Program-made: the position numbers and the translations under genes
Shown: positions 8,852-17,446 of the stretch, one piece after another
Layout of the letters: each line of letters begins with the position of its first letter
Numbering within the stretch: position 1 is the first letter of the stretch
Assembly (NCBI RefSeq): GCF_947496985.1
Contig: NZ_CANMEZ010000003.1
Coordinates: forward strand, 310,001 to 374,000
Direction of reading: 5' to 3'
DNA: 64,000 bases
From: an uncultured Kordia sp.
Lineage (GTDB): Bacteria; Bacteroidota; Bacteroidia; Flavobacteriales; Flavobacteriaceae
Notes under the pieces: model-generated
Told to the model about the DNA's origin: nothing
Database searches by the model: none
The model's input: the letters and a program-made list of their open reading frames with translations, nothing else

Positions 8852-10057
8852 CTATTTTCGTTCAAGTAATGCCATGTAGAATCCATCAAAGCCAGATTCT
8901 GAAGCTAAGATCTTTTTATCTTCAACAAATGTGAAATCTTCGTTGGAAGCTAAAAACTTCTCTACTTGTTCTTGATTTTCTGATGGTAAGATAGAACAAG
9001 TCGCGTAGACTAATTTTCCTCCTGATTTTACCATACGAGAATAGCGTTGTAAAATATCTTGTTGTGTATTTTTGACTTTCTCTAAAAAATCAGGTTGAAT
9101 TTTCCACTTTGCATCAGGATTTCTTCGTAAAACGCCTAATCCAGAACATGGTGCATCAATCAATACACGATCTGCTTTATCATATAATTTTTTAATCACT
9201 TTCGAAGAAGTAATCACACGTGTCTCAATATTGTGAGCTCCATTACGACGTGCTCTACGTTTGAGTTCACGTAGTTTTCCTTCGTAAATATCTAAAGAAA
9301 TTAAGTTTCCTTTGTTTTCCATTAATGCAGCTAAGTGCAATGATTTTCCGCCAGCACCTGCACAAGTATCTACAACTTTCATTCCAGGTTTTACGTCTAA
9401 AAACTCAGAAACTAATTGTGAATTAGCATCTTGCACTTCGAATAATCCGTTTTTGAAGGCTTCATTTCTGAAAACATTAGCACGTTCTTTCAAACGTAAT
9501 GCTACAGGATGTCCTTTTATCTCTTCCGTTTCATTACCAAAAGTAGCCAACAGCTCTTTTAGTTTAGCTTTGGTAGTTCGTAAGGTATTTGTTCGAAGAA
9601 TTACATCTGCTTGCTTGTTTAAAGCATTAATTTCTTTTGTCCAAACAGCTTCACCTAATTCAGAAACACCTAATTCATCCAACCAATCAGGGATAGATTC
9701 TTTTATTTTTCTGATTTTAGATACTTCGTCAAAACGTCCTTTTATTCTTCGTGTTGGCGTTCCTTCAAGCTGATTCCAGTCAGGTAACTCAATACCGCGT
9801 AGTGTTGCCCAAACAGCAAATATGCGCCATAAATTTTCACGAGAATAATTTTCTTTAATATCTGCTATTTCAGCATATAAACGCTTCCAGCGTACTATTT
9901 CATAGGTAGTTTCAGCAACAAACTTACGATCACGACTTCCCCAGCGGGCGTCTCGTTTTAGTAATTTTTCAACTACTTTGTCTGCATATGCTCCTTCATT
10001 AAATATTAAGTTAAGACCGTCAATAACGGAAAAAACTAAATTTCTGTGTAATCGCAT
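8852..10057 (-). CDS. RsmB-type rRNA (cytosine-C5) methyltransferase
   Basis: This is a 401-residue NOL1/NOP2/Sun family protein. DTCAGAGGKSLHLAAL (near residue 230) is the SAM-binding motif I, DAPCSGLGVLRRNPD carries the motif IV cysteine and YATCSILPSENQEQV the motif VI catalytic cysteine. The N-terminal 150 residues resemble an RsmB/NusB-like helical region. It would methylate a cytosine in 16S rRNA; the exact position is unproven. It is a single gene on the minus strand next to the nuclease gene, with 35 bp between. Confidence 0.88.
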   Translation of the reverse strand: MRLHRNLVFSVIDGLNLIFNEGAYADKVVEKLLKRDARWGSRDRKFVAETTYEIVRWKRLYAEIADIKENYSRENLWRIFAVWATLRGIELPDWNQLEGTPTRRIKGRFDEVSKIRKIKESIPDWLDELGVSELGEAVWTKEINALNKQADVILRTNTLRTTKAKLKELLATFGNETEEIKGHPVALRLKERANVFRNEAFKNGLFEVQDANSQLVSEFLDVKPGMKVVDTCAGAGGKSLHLAALMENKGNLISLDIYEGKLRELKRRARRNGAHNIETRVITSSKVIKKLYDKADRVLIDAPCSGLGVLRRNPDAKWKIQPDFLEKVKNTQQDILQRYSRMVKSGGKLVYATCSILPSENQEQVEKFLASNEDFTFVEDKKILASESGFDGFYMALLERK

Positions 10058-10307
10058 GTGATTTCAAAATTAAACCGCAAAGGTATTGTTTTATGTTTAG
10101 ATTTTTTAGTTAATTTAACCCGAATTCTATGTTAGAACTTCATGATGAAGATTTGAATGACAATATGATACAAGTATTTTCTTAATTTCAACATCAACTG
10201 AAGATGATTAAGCTAAAAAATGAAACGTATTTGTTTGTATTTGAAGACATTCAAAGTTATACTAGTCTTTCTAATATGTAATTCATATATCCAATTAAGT
10301 AAAACCA

Positions 10308-10886
10308 TTGAGCGAAACTACTTTTATAGCAGATTTACAAGCAGGAAAACGTGAAGCATTTAGTCGTTTGTTAGACGAATATGAGCAACGAGTTTTTCAT
10401 ACATGTTTGTCTTTTGTGCCCAATAAAGAAGATGCTGAAGACATTGCGCAAGAAGTTTTTGTAGAAGTTTTTAAATCGATTCATAATTTTAAAGGAAATG
10501 CAAAACTTTCTACATGGATGTATCGAATTGCAACGAATAAATCCTTAGAATTTATCCGAAAGAAAAACACCAAAAAACGATTTGCATTTATGCAATCAAT
10601 CTTTGGAAATGAAATTCCACTTGATAAAACGGTCTATTTTACAGAAATGAACCACCCTGGGGTTTTATTAGAAAATAAAGAAAAAAGCGAAACCATTTTT
10701 AAAGCCATTCATCAATTGCCTGAAGCGCAGAAAGTAGTTTTTACATTGAATAAAGTAGAAGGTTTGCCTTATAAAGAAGTTGCCGAAATAACAGAGAAAA
10801 GTATCTCATCAGTTGAATCGTTATTATTTCGAGCAAAGAAAAATTTACAGAAAATATTAGATGATTTTTATAAAAATGAAATGTAA
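10308..10886 (+). CDS. ECF RNA polymerase sigma factor
   Basis: This is a 192-residue sigma-70 family protein with region 2 (AEDIAQEVFVEVFKSIHNFK, then LSTWMYRIATNKSLEFIRKK) and region 4 (EAQKVVFTLNKVEGLPYKEVAE and SSVESLLFRAKKNL) and no regions 1 or 3, which is the ECF layout. I use the TTG at 10308 because it gives the MSETTFIADLQAGKREAF start expected of the family and no in-frame ATG precedes it. It is followed by a candidate anti-sigma gene and a Spy-like gene. A promoter-like box directly after its stop is repeated at two later genes, so it may drive this cluster. Confidence 0.88.
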   Translation: MSETTFIADLQAGKREAFSRLLDEYEQRVFHTCLSFVPNKEDAEDIAQEVFVEVFKSIHNFKGNAKLSTWMYRIATNKSLEFIRKKNTKKRFAFMQSIFGNEIPLDKTVYFTEMNHPGVLLENKEKSETIFKAIHQLPEAQKVVFTLNKVEGLPYKEVAEITEKSISSVESLLFRAKKNLQKILDDFYKNEM

Positions 10887-10915
10887 CGCAAGTTTTTAAA
10901 AAATATTGCATCTAA
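10887..10915 (+). promoter_or_regulatory. 29-nt ECF-type promoter-like box, copy 1
   Basis: CGCAAGTTTTT, 11 further bases, then the shared 3' block CATCTAA, with a total span of 29 nt. Copies with the same span lie at 11793-11821 and 13118-13146. The GCAAG-type upstream block plus a TCTAA-type downstream block resembles a group IV sigma promoter. It is 84 bp before the candidate anti-sigma gene. Confidence 0.6.
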
Positions 10916-10999
10916 TTAATAGTTATAAAATGCGCAATGACAATTTTTTACATTTACTAAAATGTTGAATAGCGAATTGTAGCTGACCAACATAGAAAA

Positions 11000-11329
11000 A
11001 TGAAACATGAACAGATGAAAACATCAAAAGACATAACAAAACAAGTAGAATCCACATTTGATAGTTTGGAAAATATCAAAGAAGTGAATGTTTCTCCATT
11101 TTTTAAAGATAAAACCATGCAACGTTTGTTTGCTGAAAAGGAAGAACCAATTGCAACTGGTTTTGGATGGTTTACACCAAGACTACAATTAGCAACACTA
11201 ATTTGCGTTTTAATCATGAATGTTATCGGATTTTTACAATTGAACAAATCAGAATATAGTACAGATGTTTCTGAATTTGCAACTATTTATGGATTGTCAC
11301 AAGACGGACAGCAATCATTATTTAATTAA
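11000..11329 (+). CDS. small single-pass membrane protein, candidate anti-sigma factor
   Basis: This 109-residue protein has a charged N-terminal 70 residues (EQMKTSKDITKQVESTFDSL start), one hydrophobic segment near residues 72-88 (LQLATLICVLIMNVIGFL) and a short tail. It lacks the zinc-finger HxxxCxxC motif of classic ZAS anti-sigma factors. The role is inferred from position: it lies between an ECF sigma gene and a Spy-like gene, as in the second cassette at 21.5-22.0 kb. An alternative start is the ATG at 11015. It is 8 bp from the next gene, so they are almost surely co-transcribed. Confidence 0.6.
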   Translation: MKHEQMKTSKDITKQVESTFDSLENIKEVNVSPFFKDKTMQRLFAEKEEPIATGFGWFTPRLQLATLICVLIMNVIGFLQLNKSEYSTDVSEFATIYGLSQDGQQSLFN

Positions 11330-11337
11330 AAAAGCGT

Positions 11338-11781
11338 ATGAAAAAAAATACTCTCTTATATATATTAGTAGCTTTTCTCGTTGTAATGAATGGCTTCTTT
11401 ATGTTTCGAATTTTTGGAGACAAACCTCCCAAAGGTCCAAATCCAGGTAATTTTATTGTAAAAGAATTACATTTTGACGAAGCACAACTAAAGGATTTCA
11501 GAAAGATAAACGATGCGCATCATGAAGAAATGCGTAAAATTTCTCGTGAAGTAAAAGAATTAAAAGATCAGTTATTTGCTCAAATTTCAGAAGCTTCAGT
11601 TAATGAAGCTAAGGTAAATGATCTGGCAAGGCGAATTGGTGAAAAAGAACGCCAAAAAGATTTAAAACTTTTCTACCATTTTAAAGAAGTACAAAAAATA
11701 TGTACGGACGAGCAACGTGAACGTTTAAGCACAATTTTAAGAGATGCATTACACAAACACGGAAGAAGAAAACCAAGATAA
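11338..11781 (+). CDS. Spy/CpxP-like periplasmic sensor protein
   Basis: The 147-residue protein has an N-terminal membrane anchor (LLYILVAFLVVMNGFFMF) and then a long, charged, all-helical domain. Its pattern LHFDEAQLKDFRKINDAHHEEMRKI and CTDEQRERLSTIL matches the LTxxQ-containing helical hairpin of Spy/CpxP and of heavy-metal-resistance (CnrX-like) proteins. Such proteins sense or chaperone in the periplasm and can report to a cognate ECF sigma/anti-sigma pair. No clear metal-binding site is visible beyond HH and the His-rich tail HKHGRRK. It overlaps nothing and is followed by the second promoter-like box. Confidence 0.65.
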   Translation: MKKNTLLYILVAFLVVMNGFFMFRIFGDKPPKGPNPGNFIVKELHFDEAQLKDFRKINDAHHEEMRKISREVKELKDQLFAQISEASVNEAKVNDLARRIGEKERQKDLKLFYHFKEVQKICTDEQRERLSTILRDALHKHGRRKPR

Positions 11782-11792
11782 TCAAAAGTAAA

Positions 11793-11821
11793 CACAAGTT
11801 TTTCAGAAAGATTGCATCTAA
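11793..11821 (+). promoter_or_regulatory. 29-nt ECF-type promoter-like box, copy 2
   Basis: CACAAGTTTTT, 11 further bases, then CATCTAA. It matches copy 1 at 25 of 29 positions by eye. It ends 28 bp before the YHYH/EF-hand gene start, a normal distance for a promoter plus short leader. Confidence 0.65.
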
Positions 11822-11849
11822 CAACAAAACACGATGAAACTCTTTCAAT

Positions 11850-13019
11850 ATGAAAAACATACTTATCTCTTCACTTTTGTTAGTTGCGCATATATCTTTT
11901 GCGCAAGAAAAAGCAACTGTAAATACATTTTCAGTAACTAACGGAAACGAATGTACTGAAATGGTCACCTACGAAAGTATTGTAACTACTACTGAGAAAG
12001 GAAAGTACAGAATCCTCAAGTCGAATGCAATTCCAGCACATTTAACAGGGAAATTTCCAAATTCAGGAAACCCAAATACCATTTCTCCTCAAAACAAAAC
12101 GTATAAAATAACCTTAAAACCTAAAAAGAATAAGAAGCTAACTTCTGTATATAGTGACGGCATGTTAGGGCAAGGTAGACCTGAATATATTTTTGGTGTC
12201 GCAATTAATGGTGTAAAAATGGAACCAACGGCAATGGAATTTTTCGTAAACCCAAATACACGCGAAATAAACATGGCTTGGTCAAAAGAAGCATTGAGCA
12301 CAAATGTAAACTTAGGCGACGATTGCAATAATGCACATGTACAACCAACGGGCGAGTATCATTATCATGGAACACCTTGGGGGATTGTAAAGCAAGCCAA
12401 AGAAAATAGTATGTTTCTACTCGGTTGGGCAGCGGATGGTTTTCCTATTTATTATAAATATGGCTACGCTTCCGCAGAAAGTACGCAGTTGGTAGAAATG
12501 ACTTCTAGTTACAAACTAAAAACTGGAAATCGCCCTGGAGATGGCATCACAGCTCCAAATGGACAATACGACGGAACCTACGCACGCGATTTTGAATACA
12601 TAGAAGGTCACGGAGATTTAGACGAAGCAAATGGGCGTTTTGGAAAAACACCTGAATTTCCTAACGGAACTTATTACTATATAATTACGGATAGTTTTCC
12701 TTCGTTACCACGATTTTTTGTAGGAACACCTCATAAAAGTTTCAAAGTTGGAGGTGGTATGCGTGGCGGAAATCGAGAAGATTTTCCTAGAAGAAACAAT
12801 CGAAGCAACAATAAAGAACGTCAAAGTGTAGATCAGCTTTTTCAACAAATGGATACAAATGAAGATGGAAAACTAAGCAAAGAAGAAGTAAAAGGACCTT
12901 TGCAACGCAATTTTTCAAGAGTTGATGCAAATGATGACGGATTTATTACACGAAAAGAACTAGAAAATGCTCCAAAACCACAAGGAAGACAGCGTGGACA
13001 AAGAGGAAGAAGGCAGTAG
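11850..13019 (+). CDS. YHYH-domain secreted protein with C-terminal EF-hands
   Basis: This 389-residue protein has a signal peptide ending HISFAQE. The central domain (about residues 60-300) includes HVQPTGEYHYHGTP, giving the YHYH signature, and GWAADGFPIYYKYGY; both are typical of the YHYH family, whose biochemical function is unknown. A basic linker (about 300-325) is followed by two EF-hand loops, DTNEDGKLSKEE and DANDDGFITRKE, which should bind calcium, and an Arg/Gly-rich tail. It is extracytoplasmic. The neighbouring second YHYH gene and the shared upstream box suggest joint control by the nearby sigma factor. Confidence 0.85.
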   Translation: MKNILISSLLLVAHISFAQEKATVNTFSVTNGNECTEMVTYESIVTTTEKGKYRILKSNAIPAHLTGKFPNSGNPNTISPQNKTYKITLKPKKNKKLTSVYSDGMLGQGRPEYIFGVAINGVKMEPTAMEFFVNPNTREINMAWSKEALSTNVNLGDDCNNAHVQPTGEYHYHGTPWGIVKQAKENSMFLLGWAADGFPIYYKYGYASAESTQLVEMTSSYKLKTGNRPGDGITAPNGQYDGTYARDFEYIEGHGDLDEANGRFGKTPEFPNGTYYYIITDSFPSLPRFFVGTPHKSFKVGGGMRGGNREDFPRRNNRSNNKERQSVDQLFQQMDTNEDGKLSKEEVKGPLQRNFSRVDANDDGFITRKELENAPKPQGRQRGQRGRRQ

Positions 13020-13117
13020 TTTATACGATTGATAACTTACTATTCATCTAAATATTAAAAGTGAAGCGCGTTCAAAAACGATAACGATACGAAAAATTTA
13101 ATAATCTAAAAGGACAC

Positions 13118-13146
13118 CGCAAGTTTTTTAAAAGAAACACATCTAA
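13118..13146 (+). promoter_or_regulatory. 29-nt ECF-type promoter-like box, copy 3
   Basis: CGCAAGTTTTT, 11 further bases, then CATCTAA, with the same 29-nt span as copies 1 and 2 but a more divergent middle. It ends 33 bp before the second YHYH gene. Confidence 0.6.
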
Positions 13147-13179
13147 ATAAAATATACACCTAATTAAAACGTACATAAC

Positions 13180-13983
13180 ATGAACAGAAAATCATTTACC
13201 ATACTACTTTTAGTTGCAGTTACGGTAACATTTATAGCCGCTTGCGGAAGTGATGACAATGCGACAACAACTACAACAGGCGAAGACGATACTGCAACAT
13301 TGCATGCCGCTTTTAATGAATTTGATACGGACAATGTAACAGTTATGCTAAATGGGTCTAATGTAGAAATAGAAACCAATGGTAGACCCAATCATACATC
13401 ACCCTATTGGTCAAGTACAACAGCTAGAATAGGAACGCCAGCTGTATCAACAGATCATCCTTTATTTGTAGCGCCAACTGTTACTTCATTTGATGACATG
13501 GCGCCAGGGAATATTGATGATTTTAACGGATCTTATTCGTTAACAGTTTCAGCAAATCCAACATTGGCTGCAAGCTCTAGCGCAACAGGTTTAGGTGCTA
13601 TTGGAATTGCAGTTTCAGGAGCTGTTATTTATAATGACCAAGAAGGTCCAAATGTTCCTATTGATAATGCGCTTCCTTCATTAGATTACACAGCAGCGCA
13701 TACAGGACCGCAAAGTTATCATTACCATTTAGAGCCAAAAGCTTGGTCTGATGATGATGAAAAATTGATTGGAATTATTGCAGATGGTTTTTTTCTTTAT
13801 GGACGTAAAGATTATGATGAAACTTATCCAACGGATTTAGATGCTTCAGGTGGACATTTTGGTCCAACTCCTCACAATCCAGATGGAGAATATCATTACC
13901 ACATACAAAACGAACTTTATTTGAATGCTTATTATATCTTATTTCCAGGAAATTATCAAGGAACTGCGAGTAACATACAATAG
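13180..13983 (+). CDS. YHYH-domain lipoprotein
   Basis: This 267-residue protein has a lipoprotein signal peptide (FIAACGSDDN, Cys near residue 21) followed by an acidic and Thr-rich linker. The YHYH domain shows GPQSYHYHLEPK (near residue 182), IGIIADGFFLYGRKDY and DGEYHYHI, giving two YHYH-type motifs. It is a diverged relative of the preceding gene, without EF-hands. It begins a run of four closely spaced plus-strand genes ending with the SCO protein, probably one transcript from the third promoter-like box. The function of YHYH proteins is unknown. Confidence 0.82.
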   Translation: MNRKSFTILLLVAVTVTFIAACGSDDNATTTTTGEDDTATLHAAFNEFDTDNVTVMLNGSNVEIETNGRPNHTSPYWSSTTARIGTPAVSTDHPLFVAPTVTSFDDMAPGNIDDFNGSYSLTVSANPTLAASSSATGLGAIGIAVSGAVIYNDQEGPNVPIDNALPSLDYTAAHTGPQSYHYHLEPKAWSDDDEKLIGIIADGFFLYGRKDYDETYPTDLDASGGHFGPTPHNPDGEYHYHIQNELYLNAYYILFPGNYQGTASNIQ

Positions 13984-13987
13984 TTTT

Positions 13988-14578
13988 ATGATGGTTCTTA
14001 TCATGATGTCTCTATTGGTTTCATGTAAAGAAGTTACTCAGCAGCAGGAAGCAACTACCGAAGTTATATCCCCAAAAACTTTGGTAGTAGTTTCTAAAGA
14101 AGCACTTATATTAAAACCAAATGAAGGATTGGTATATTTTCAAAATAAACCATTCTCTGGAATTTCTGAAGCTAAATATGCTAACGGAGTCATTTCTGAA
14201 ACCATTACATATGTTGCAGGAAAGAAAAATGGTGAACGAAAAAAGTGGTTTCAAAATGGTTTGCTAAGTTTTAAAGCAAATTATGTTAATAGAAAACTAC
14301 ATGGAACTTCTAAAACTTGGTGGAACAATGGAAATCTTCGTTCTATTACAAATCATACACACGGAATTGTAAACGGAATTCAAGAGAAATGGTATAAAAC
14401 TGGAGAGAAATTTAAAAAGCTGATAATTGTGAACGGAAAAGAAGAAGGTTTGCAAAAAGCATGGCGAAAAAATGGAAAATTATTTAATAATTATGAAGCA
14501 AAAAATGGACGAATTTTTGGCTTAAAACGATCAGGGTTGTGTTATGAATTACAAAATGAAATCGTACAGACAAATTAA
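13988..14578 (+). CDS. YwqK/MORN-like repeat lipoprotein
   Basis: From the ATG at 13988 the protein begins MMVLIMMSLLVSCKE, a clean lipobox with Cys at residue 13. The frame is open upstream to 13925, but that would bury the signal peptide and overlap the previous gene. The body repeats a G.....Y.NG.......Y..G...G pattern (YANGVISETITYVAGKKNGE, WFQNGLLSFKANYVNRKLHG and similar) four to five times, as in the YwqK family of MORN-variant repeats. Family members are often labelled toxin-antitoxin components without firm support, so I do not assign that role. It overlaps the SCO gene by 35 bp. Confidence 0.75.
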   Translation: MMVLIMMSLLVSCKEVTQQQEATTEVISPKTLVVVSKEALILKPNEGLVYFQNKPFSGISEAKYANGVISETITYVAGKKNGERKKWFQNGLLSFKANYVNRKLHGTSKTWWNNGNLRSITNHTHGIVNGIQEKWYKTGEKFKKLIIVNGKEEGLQKAWRKNGKLFNNYEAKNGRIFGLKRSGLCYELQNEIVQTN

Positions 14579-15230
14579 ATTAATTGCAATTACAGTTTGT
14601 AGTTTGTTATTGTTGAATTGTGAAAATAAAGTAAAGAACAAACTTGACAGTCGTGTAGCAAGTTTGCCATACTATAATGAAGCATCTTTTACACCATATT
14701 GGTTAGAAAGTGGGAGTGAAGTACAACAAACATTTCATCAAATTCCTGCATTTACGCTAACGAATCAAGAAGGAGAAACCATTACAGAAGCTACATTTCA
14801 AGATAAAATTTACATTACAGATTTCTTTTTTACGACTTGCCCAGGGATTTGTCCAAAAATGACAGCTAACATGGATATTTTACAGCAAGAATTCAAAAAA
14901 AATGATGAAATCCTACTCTTATCGCATTCGGTTACACCAGAAATTGATTCGGTTTCTGTATTAAAAGAATATGCTACAACTAAAGGAATCAATAGTGAAA
15001 AATGGCACTTAGTTACAGGGAAACGTTCTGATATTTACGACTTGGGTCGAAATCACTATTTCGTAGAAGAAGACTTAGGAGAAAACAAAACCGATGCTGA
15101 TTTTTTACACACGGAAAATTTTGTATTGATTGATAAAAATAGACAAATTAGAGGAATATATAATGGCTTGAATAAGACAGCAGTGCAGCAATTAATTGCA
15201 GATGTGAAGACATTACAGTTAGAAAAATAA
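14544..15230 (+). CDS. SCO1/SenC family lipoprotein (copper chaperone/thioredoxin-like)
   Basis: This 228-residue protein has a lipobox (LLLLNCENK, Cys near 27). A thioredoxin-like domain follows, with FFFTTCPGICPKMT (near residue 95) holding the CxxxCP copper-binding motif and HTENFVLIDK (near residue 190) the conserved His. SCO proteins deliver copper to cytochrome oxidase CuA or act in thiol redox control outside the membrane. It is last in the YHYH transcript and is followed by a terminator-like hairpin. Start choice is uncertain between 14544 and the ATG at 14556. Confidence 0.9.
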   Translation: MNYKMKSYRQIKLIAITVCSLLLLNCENKVKNKLDSRVASLPYYNEASFTPYWLESGSEVQQTFHQIPAFTLTNQEGETITEATFQDKIYITDFFFTTCPGICPKMTANMDILQQEFKKNDEILLLSHSVTPEIDSVSVLKEYATTKGINSEKWHLVTGKRSDIYDLGRNHYFVEEDLGENKTDADFLHTENFVLIDKNRQIRGIYNGLNKTAVQQLIADVKTLQLEK

Positions 15231-15249
15231 GATTAGTTTATTACGAAAG

Positions 15250-15284
15250 AAAAGGCTTCACAGATATTTATGTGAGGCTTTTTT
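15250..15284 (+). terminator. intrinsic terminator after the SCO gene
   Basis: AAAAGGCTTCACA pairs with TGTGAGGCTTTT through G:U wobbles around an 8-nt loop and ends in a T-run, 20 bp after the stop codon. Confidence 0.7.
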
Positions 15285-15359
15285 ATTTCGATAATACTCT
15301 ATTTGACATAATTCTAATTCAAAAAAACTTCGTAGTTTACAGCATCTTTTTTAAATATC

Positions 15360-16376
15360 ATGAAAACCTATAATGTAGACCTTTTAAATACTGGATTAAT
15401 AATAATCTCACTCATATTTGCCTATTGGTTACCATTTGAGCTTTTTATTTTTGTCTATGCGGTATTAGGTCCATTACACTATTTTACTGAAATCAACTGG
15501 ATTCGTGATAAAGAATATTTTGTTGAAAATAATAAAATTTGGATTTCTCTCACTATTATTTTTTGCGTACTTCTATCAATTCCGCTACTACTTCGGTTGC
15601 CTGTTTTTGAAGCATTTAAAGATGCAACAATAACAAAGCAAATTGCATATTACGTACCAAAATACTTAAATTCCTGTTCTTTTTTGATTATAGCTTTTGC
15701 TATAGCTTTTGTAGGGTTTAAAAAGAAAATACATCAATATATAGTGATCATATTAGGAGTCATTTTGGCAGTATTATTACACTTTTATGAACTATACCAA
15801 GTCATTTTTGGAATATTAGTGCCAACGGTAATTCACGTGTATCTATTTACACTATTATTTATGTGGTATGGAAACTTAAAATCAAAATCTAGAATAGGCT
15901 ACTTTAACGTACTCTTACTATTTGCAGTTCCTTTCATTATTGCGTTTGTCGATTTTTCATTGTATAATTTTTCAATAGGAGAAACAACCGTTGGTATATA
16001 CAATCAAAATAAATTTCATATGTTGAATATGACGATTTCTAAATTTTTTGGCTTTTCCAATGGAACTACTTTTTCATTAACAAATTTGATAGACGTGAAA
16101 ATTCAAATATTTATAGCATTCGCATATACCTATCATTACTTAAATTGGTTTTCAAAAACAACTGTTATTGGTTGGCATAAAAAATTAACGCAAAAACGAT
16201 CGCTACTAATTTTAACATTATGGATTGTTTCTGTAGGTTTATATTTTTACGATTATAAAATTGGGTTAACCTTACTTTTCTTCTTAAGTTTATTACATGT
16301 GTTCATGGAATTTCCATTGAATGTAATTTCAATAAAATCAATTGGAGCGTCTATATTTAATCCCAAAAAAACATAA
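15360..16376 (+). CDS. multi-pass membrane protein of unknown function
   Basis: This 338-residue protein has about eight to nine hydrophobic segments covering nearly its whole length. Polar residues sit beside or inside predicted helices in several places: GPLHYFTEINWIRD (near 38-51), LLHFYELYQVIFG, AYTYHYLNWF (near 257) and SLLHVFMEFPLN (near 315). Repeated His plus Glu/Asn positions of this kind suggest a metal- or heme-dependent membrane enzyme. Brp/Blh-type oxygenases have a comparable look, but I cannot confirm that family. It is 5 bp upstream of the BNR-repeat gene, so the two are probably co-transcribed. Confidence 0.6.
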   Translation: MKTYNVDLLNTGLIIISLIFAYWLPFELFIFVYAVLGPLHYFTEINWIRDKEYFVENNKIWISLTIIFCVLLSIPLLLRLPVFEAFKDATITKQIAYYVPKYLNSCSFLIIAFAIAFVGFKKKIHQYIVIILGVILAVLLHFYELYQVIFGILVPTVIHVYLFTLLFMWYGNLKSKSRIGYFNVLLLFAVPFIIAFVDFSLYNFSIGETTVGIYNQNKFHMLNMTISKFFGFSNGTTFSLTNLIDVKIQIFIAFAYTYHYLNWFSKTTVIGWHKKLTQKRSLLILTLWIVSVGLYFYDYKIGLTLLFFLSLLHVFMEFPLNVISIKSIGASIFNPKKT

Positions 16377-16381
16377 CAAAC

Positions 16382-17443
16382 ATGCGTTATACTACTTTAC
16401 TATTCTTATCAATTCTTTGTTTTTCTTGTGGAAAGAAACAATCGGAAGAAATTAAAACACCAAGAAAGACAATCAGCTCAGTTACTATTGATCCTATTTT
16501 TGACGATTCTATTAGTATCAGAGCCATAGTTGTTACACCTAAAAATGATTTGATCTATGGTGGAAATAAAACAACAATAAATCATTATGATGCAGCAAAT
16601 AATACACATATATCTTTATTAAAAGGAAAAGTTCCAGATTCTTTAAATGTGAGTTTTAGAGCAACGGCGTATGTAAATGGTAATACTTTTGGAATTTCGA
16701 TAGTTAATCCTGCTTTATTGTATAAAATATCTAAAAATGGAGACGTATCGTTGGTATATAAAGAAGAACACGAAAAAGTATTTTATGATGCAATGACGTT
16801 TTGGAATGATACAGAAGGAATTGCCATTGGTGATCCAACCGGTGATTGCATGAGTATAATTGTAACTCGCGATGGAGGAAATACGTGGCAAAAAATTGCT
16901 TGTGAAAATTTACCAAAAGCGAAAGAAGGAGAAGCTGCGTTTGCCGCAAGTAATACGAATATTGTAACCAAAGGAGATGAAACTTGGGTAGCTACAGGAG
17001 GAAAAACGAGTAGAATATTATATTCAGCAGACAAAGGAAATACTTGGACATCGTATATGACTCCAATTATTCAAGGATTAGGAACTACAGGAATCTATTC
17101 TTTAGATTTTTATGATGCTAAAAATGGTTTTGCCATTGGTGGCGATTATACACAAGCTGATGTAAATGATATTAACAAAATAAGAACAGCTGATGGAGGA
17201 AAAACTTGGGAAGTTGTATCCAAAAGTAGCGGCCCGGGATACAGAAGCTGTGTGCAATATGTCCCTAATAGTAACGCCAAAGAGTTGATTGCTATAGGTT
17301 TTAAAGGAATTGATTATTCTAAAGATGCAGGAAACACTTGGACACATTTATCTGACGAAGGATTTTACACAATTCGTTTTGTAAATGATTCTATTGCGTA
17401 TGCTGCAGGAAAAAATAAAATTGCACGTCTAACGTTTAAGTAA
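16382..17443 (+). CDS. BNR/YCF48-like repeat lipoprotein
   Basis: This 353-residue protein has a lipobox (SILCFSCGKK, Cys near residue 16). The rest reads as a beta-propeller with repeated Asp-box motifs: RDGGNTWQKI, SADKGNTWTSY, TADGGKTWEVV and SKDAGNTWTHL. This matches sialidase/YCF48-type WD40/BNR-like domains, often annotated as oxidoreductases without catalytic evidence. It is probably an outer-membrane or periplasmic scaffold. Only 3 bp separate its stop from the stop of the convergent patatin gene. Confidence 0.78.
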   Translation: MRYTTLLFLSILCFSCGKKQSEEIKTPRKTISSVTIDPIFDDSISIRAIVVTPKNDLIYGGNKTTINHYDAANNTHISLLKGKVPDSLNVSFRATAYVNGNTFGISIVNPALLYKISKNGDVSLVYKEEHEKVFYDAMTFWNDTEGIAIGDPTGDCMSIIVTRDGGNTWQKIACENLPKAKEGEAAFAASNTNIVTKGDETWVATGGKTSRILYSADKGNTWTSYMTPIIQGLGTTGIYSLDFYDAKNGFAIGGDYTQADVNDINKIRTADGGKTWEVVSKSSGPGYRSCVQYVPNSNAKELIAIGFKGIDYSKDAGNTWTHLSDEGFYTIRFVNDSIAYAAGKNKIARLTFK

Positions 17444-17446
17444 AAT

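Noticed and set aside
11681-11968. 95-codon minus-strand frame across the Spy/YHYH junction
   Set aside because: It would cover the repeated promoter-like box and the starts of two supported genes; no motif.
13925-13987. Longer N-terminus for the YwqK-like lipoprotein
   Set aside because: It would overlap the YHYH gene and hide a clean lipobox; the start at 13988 is better.
13988-14578. Calling the YwqK-like protein a toxin-antitoxin component
   Set aside because: The label is widespread but no toxin gene is adjacent and the lipobox argues for an envelope location.
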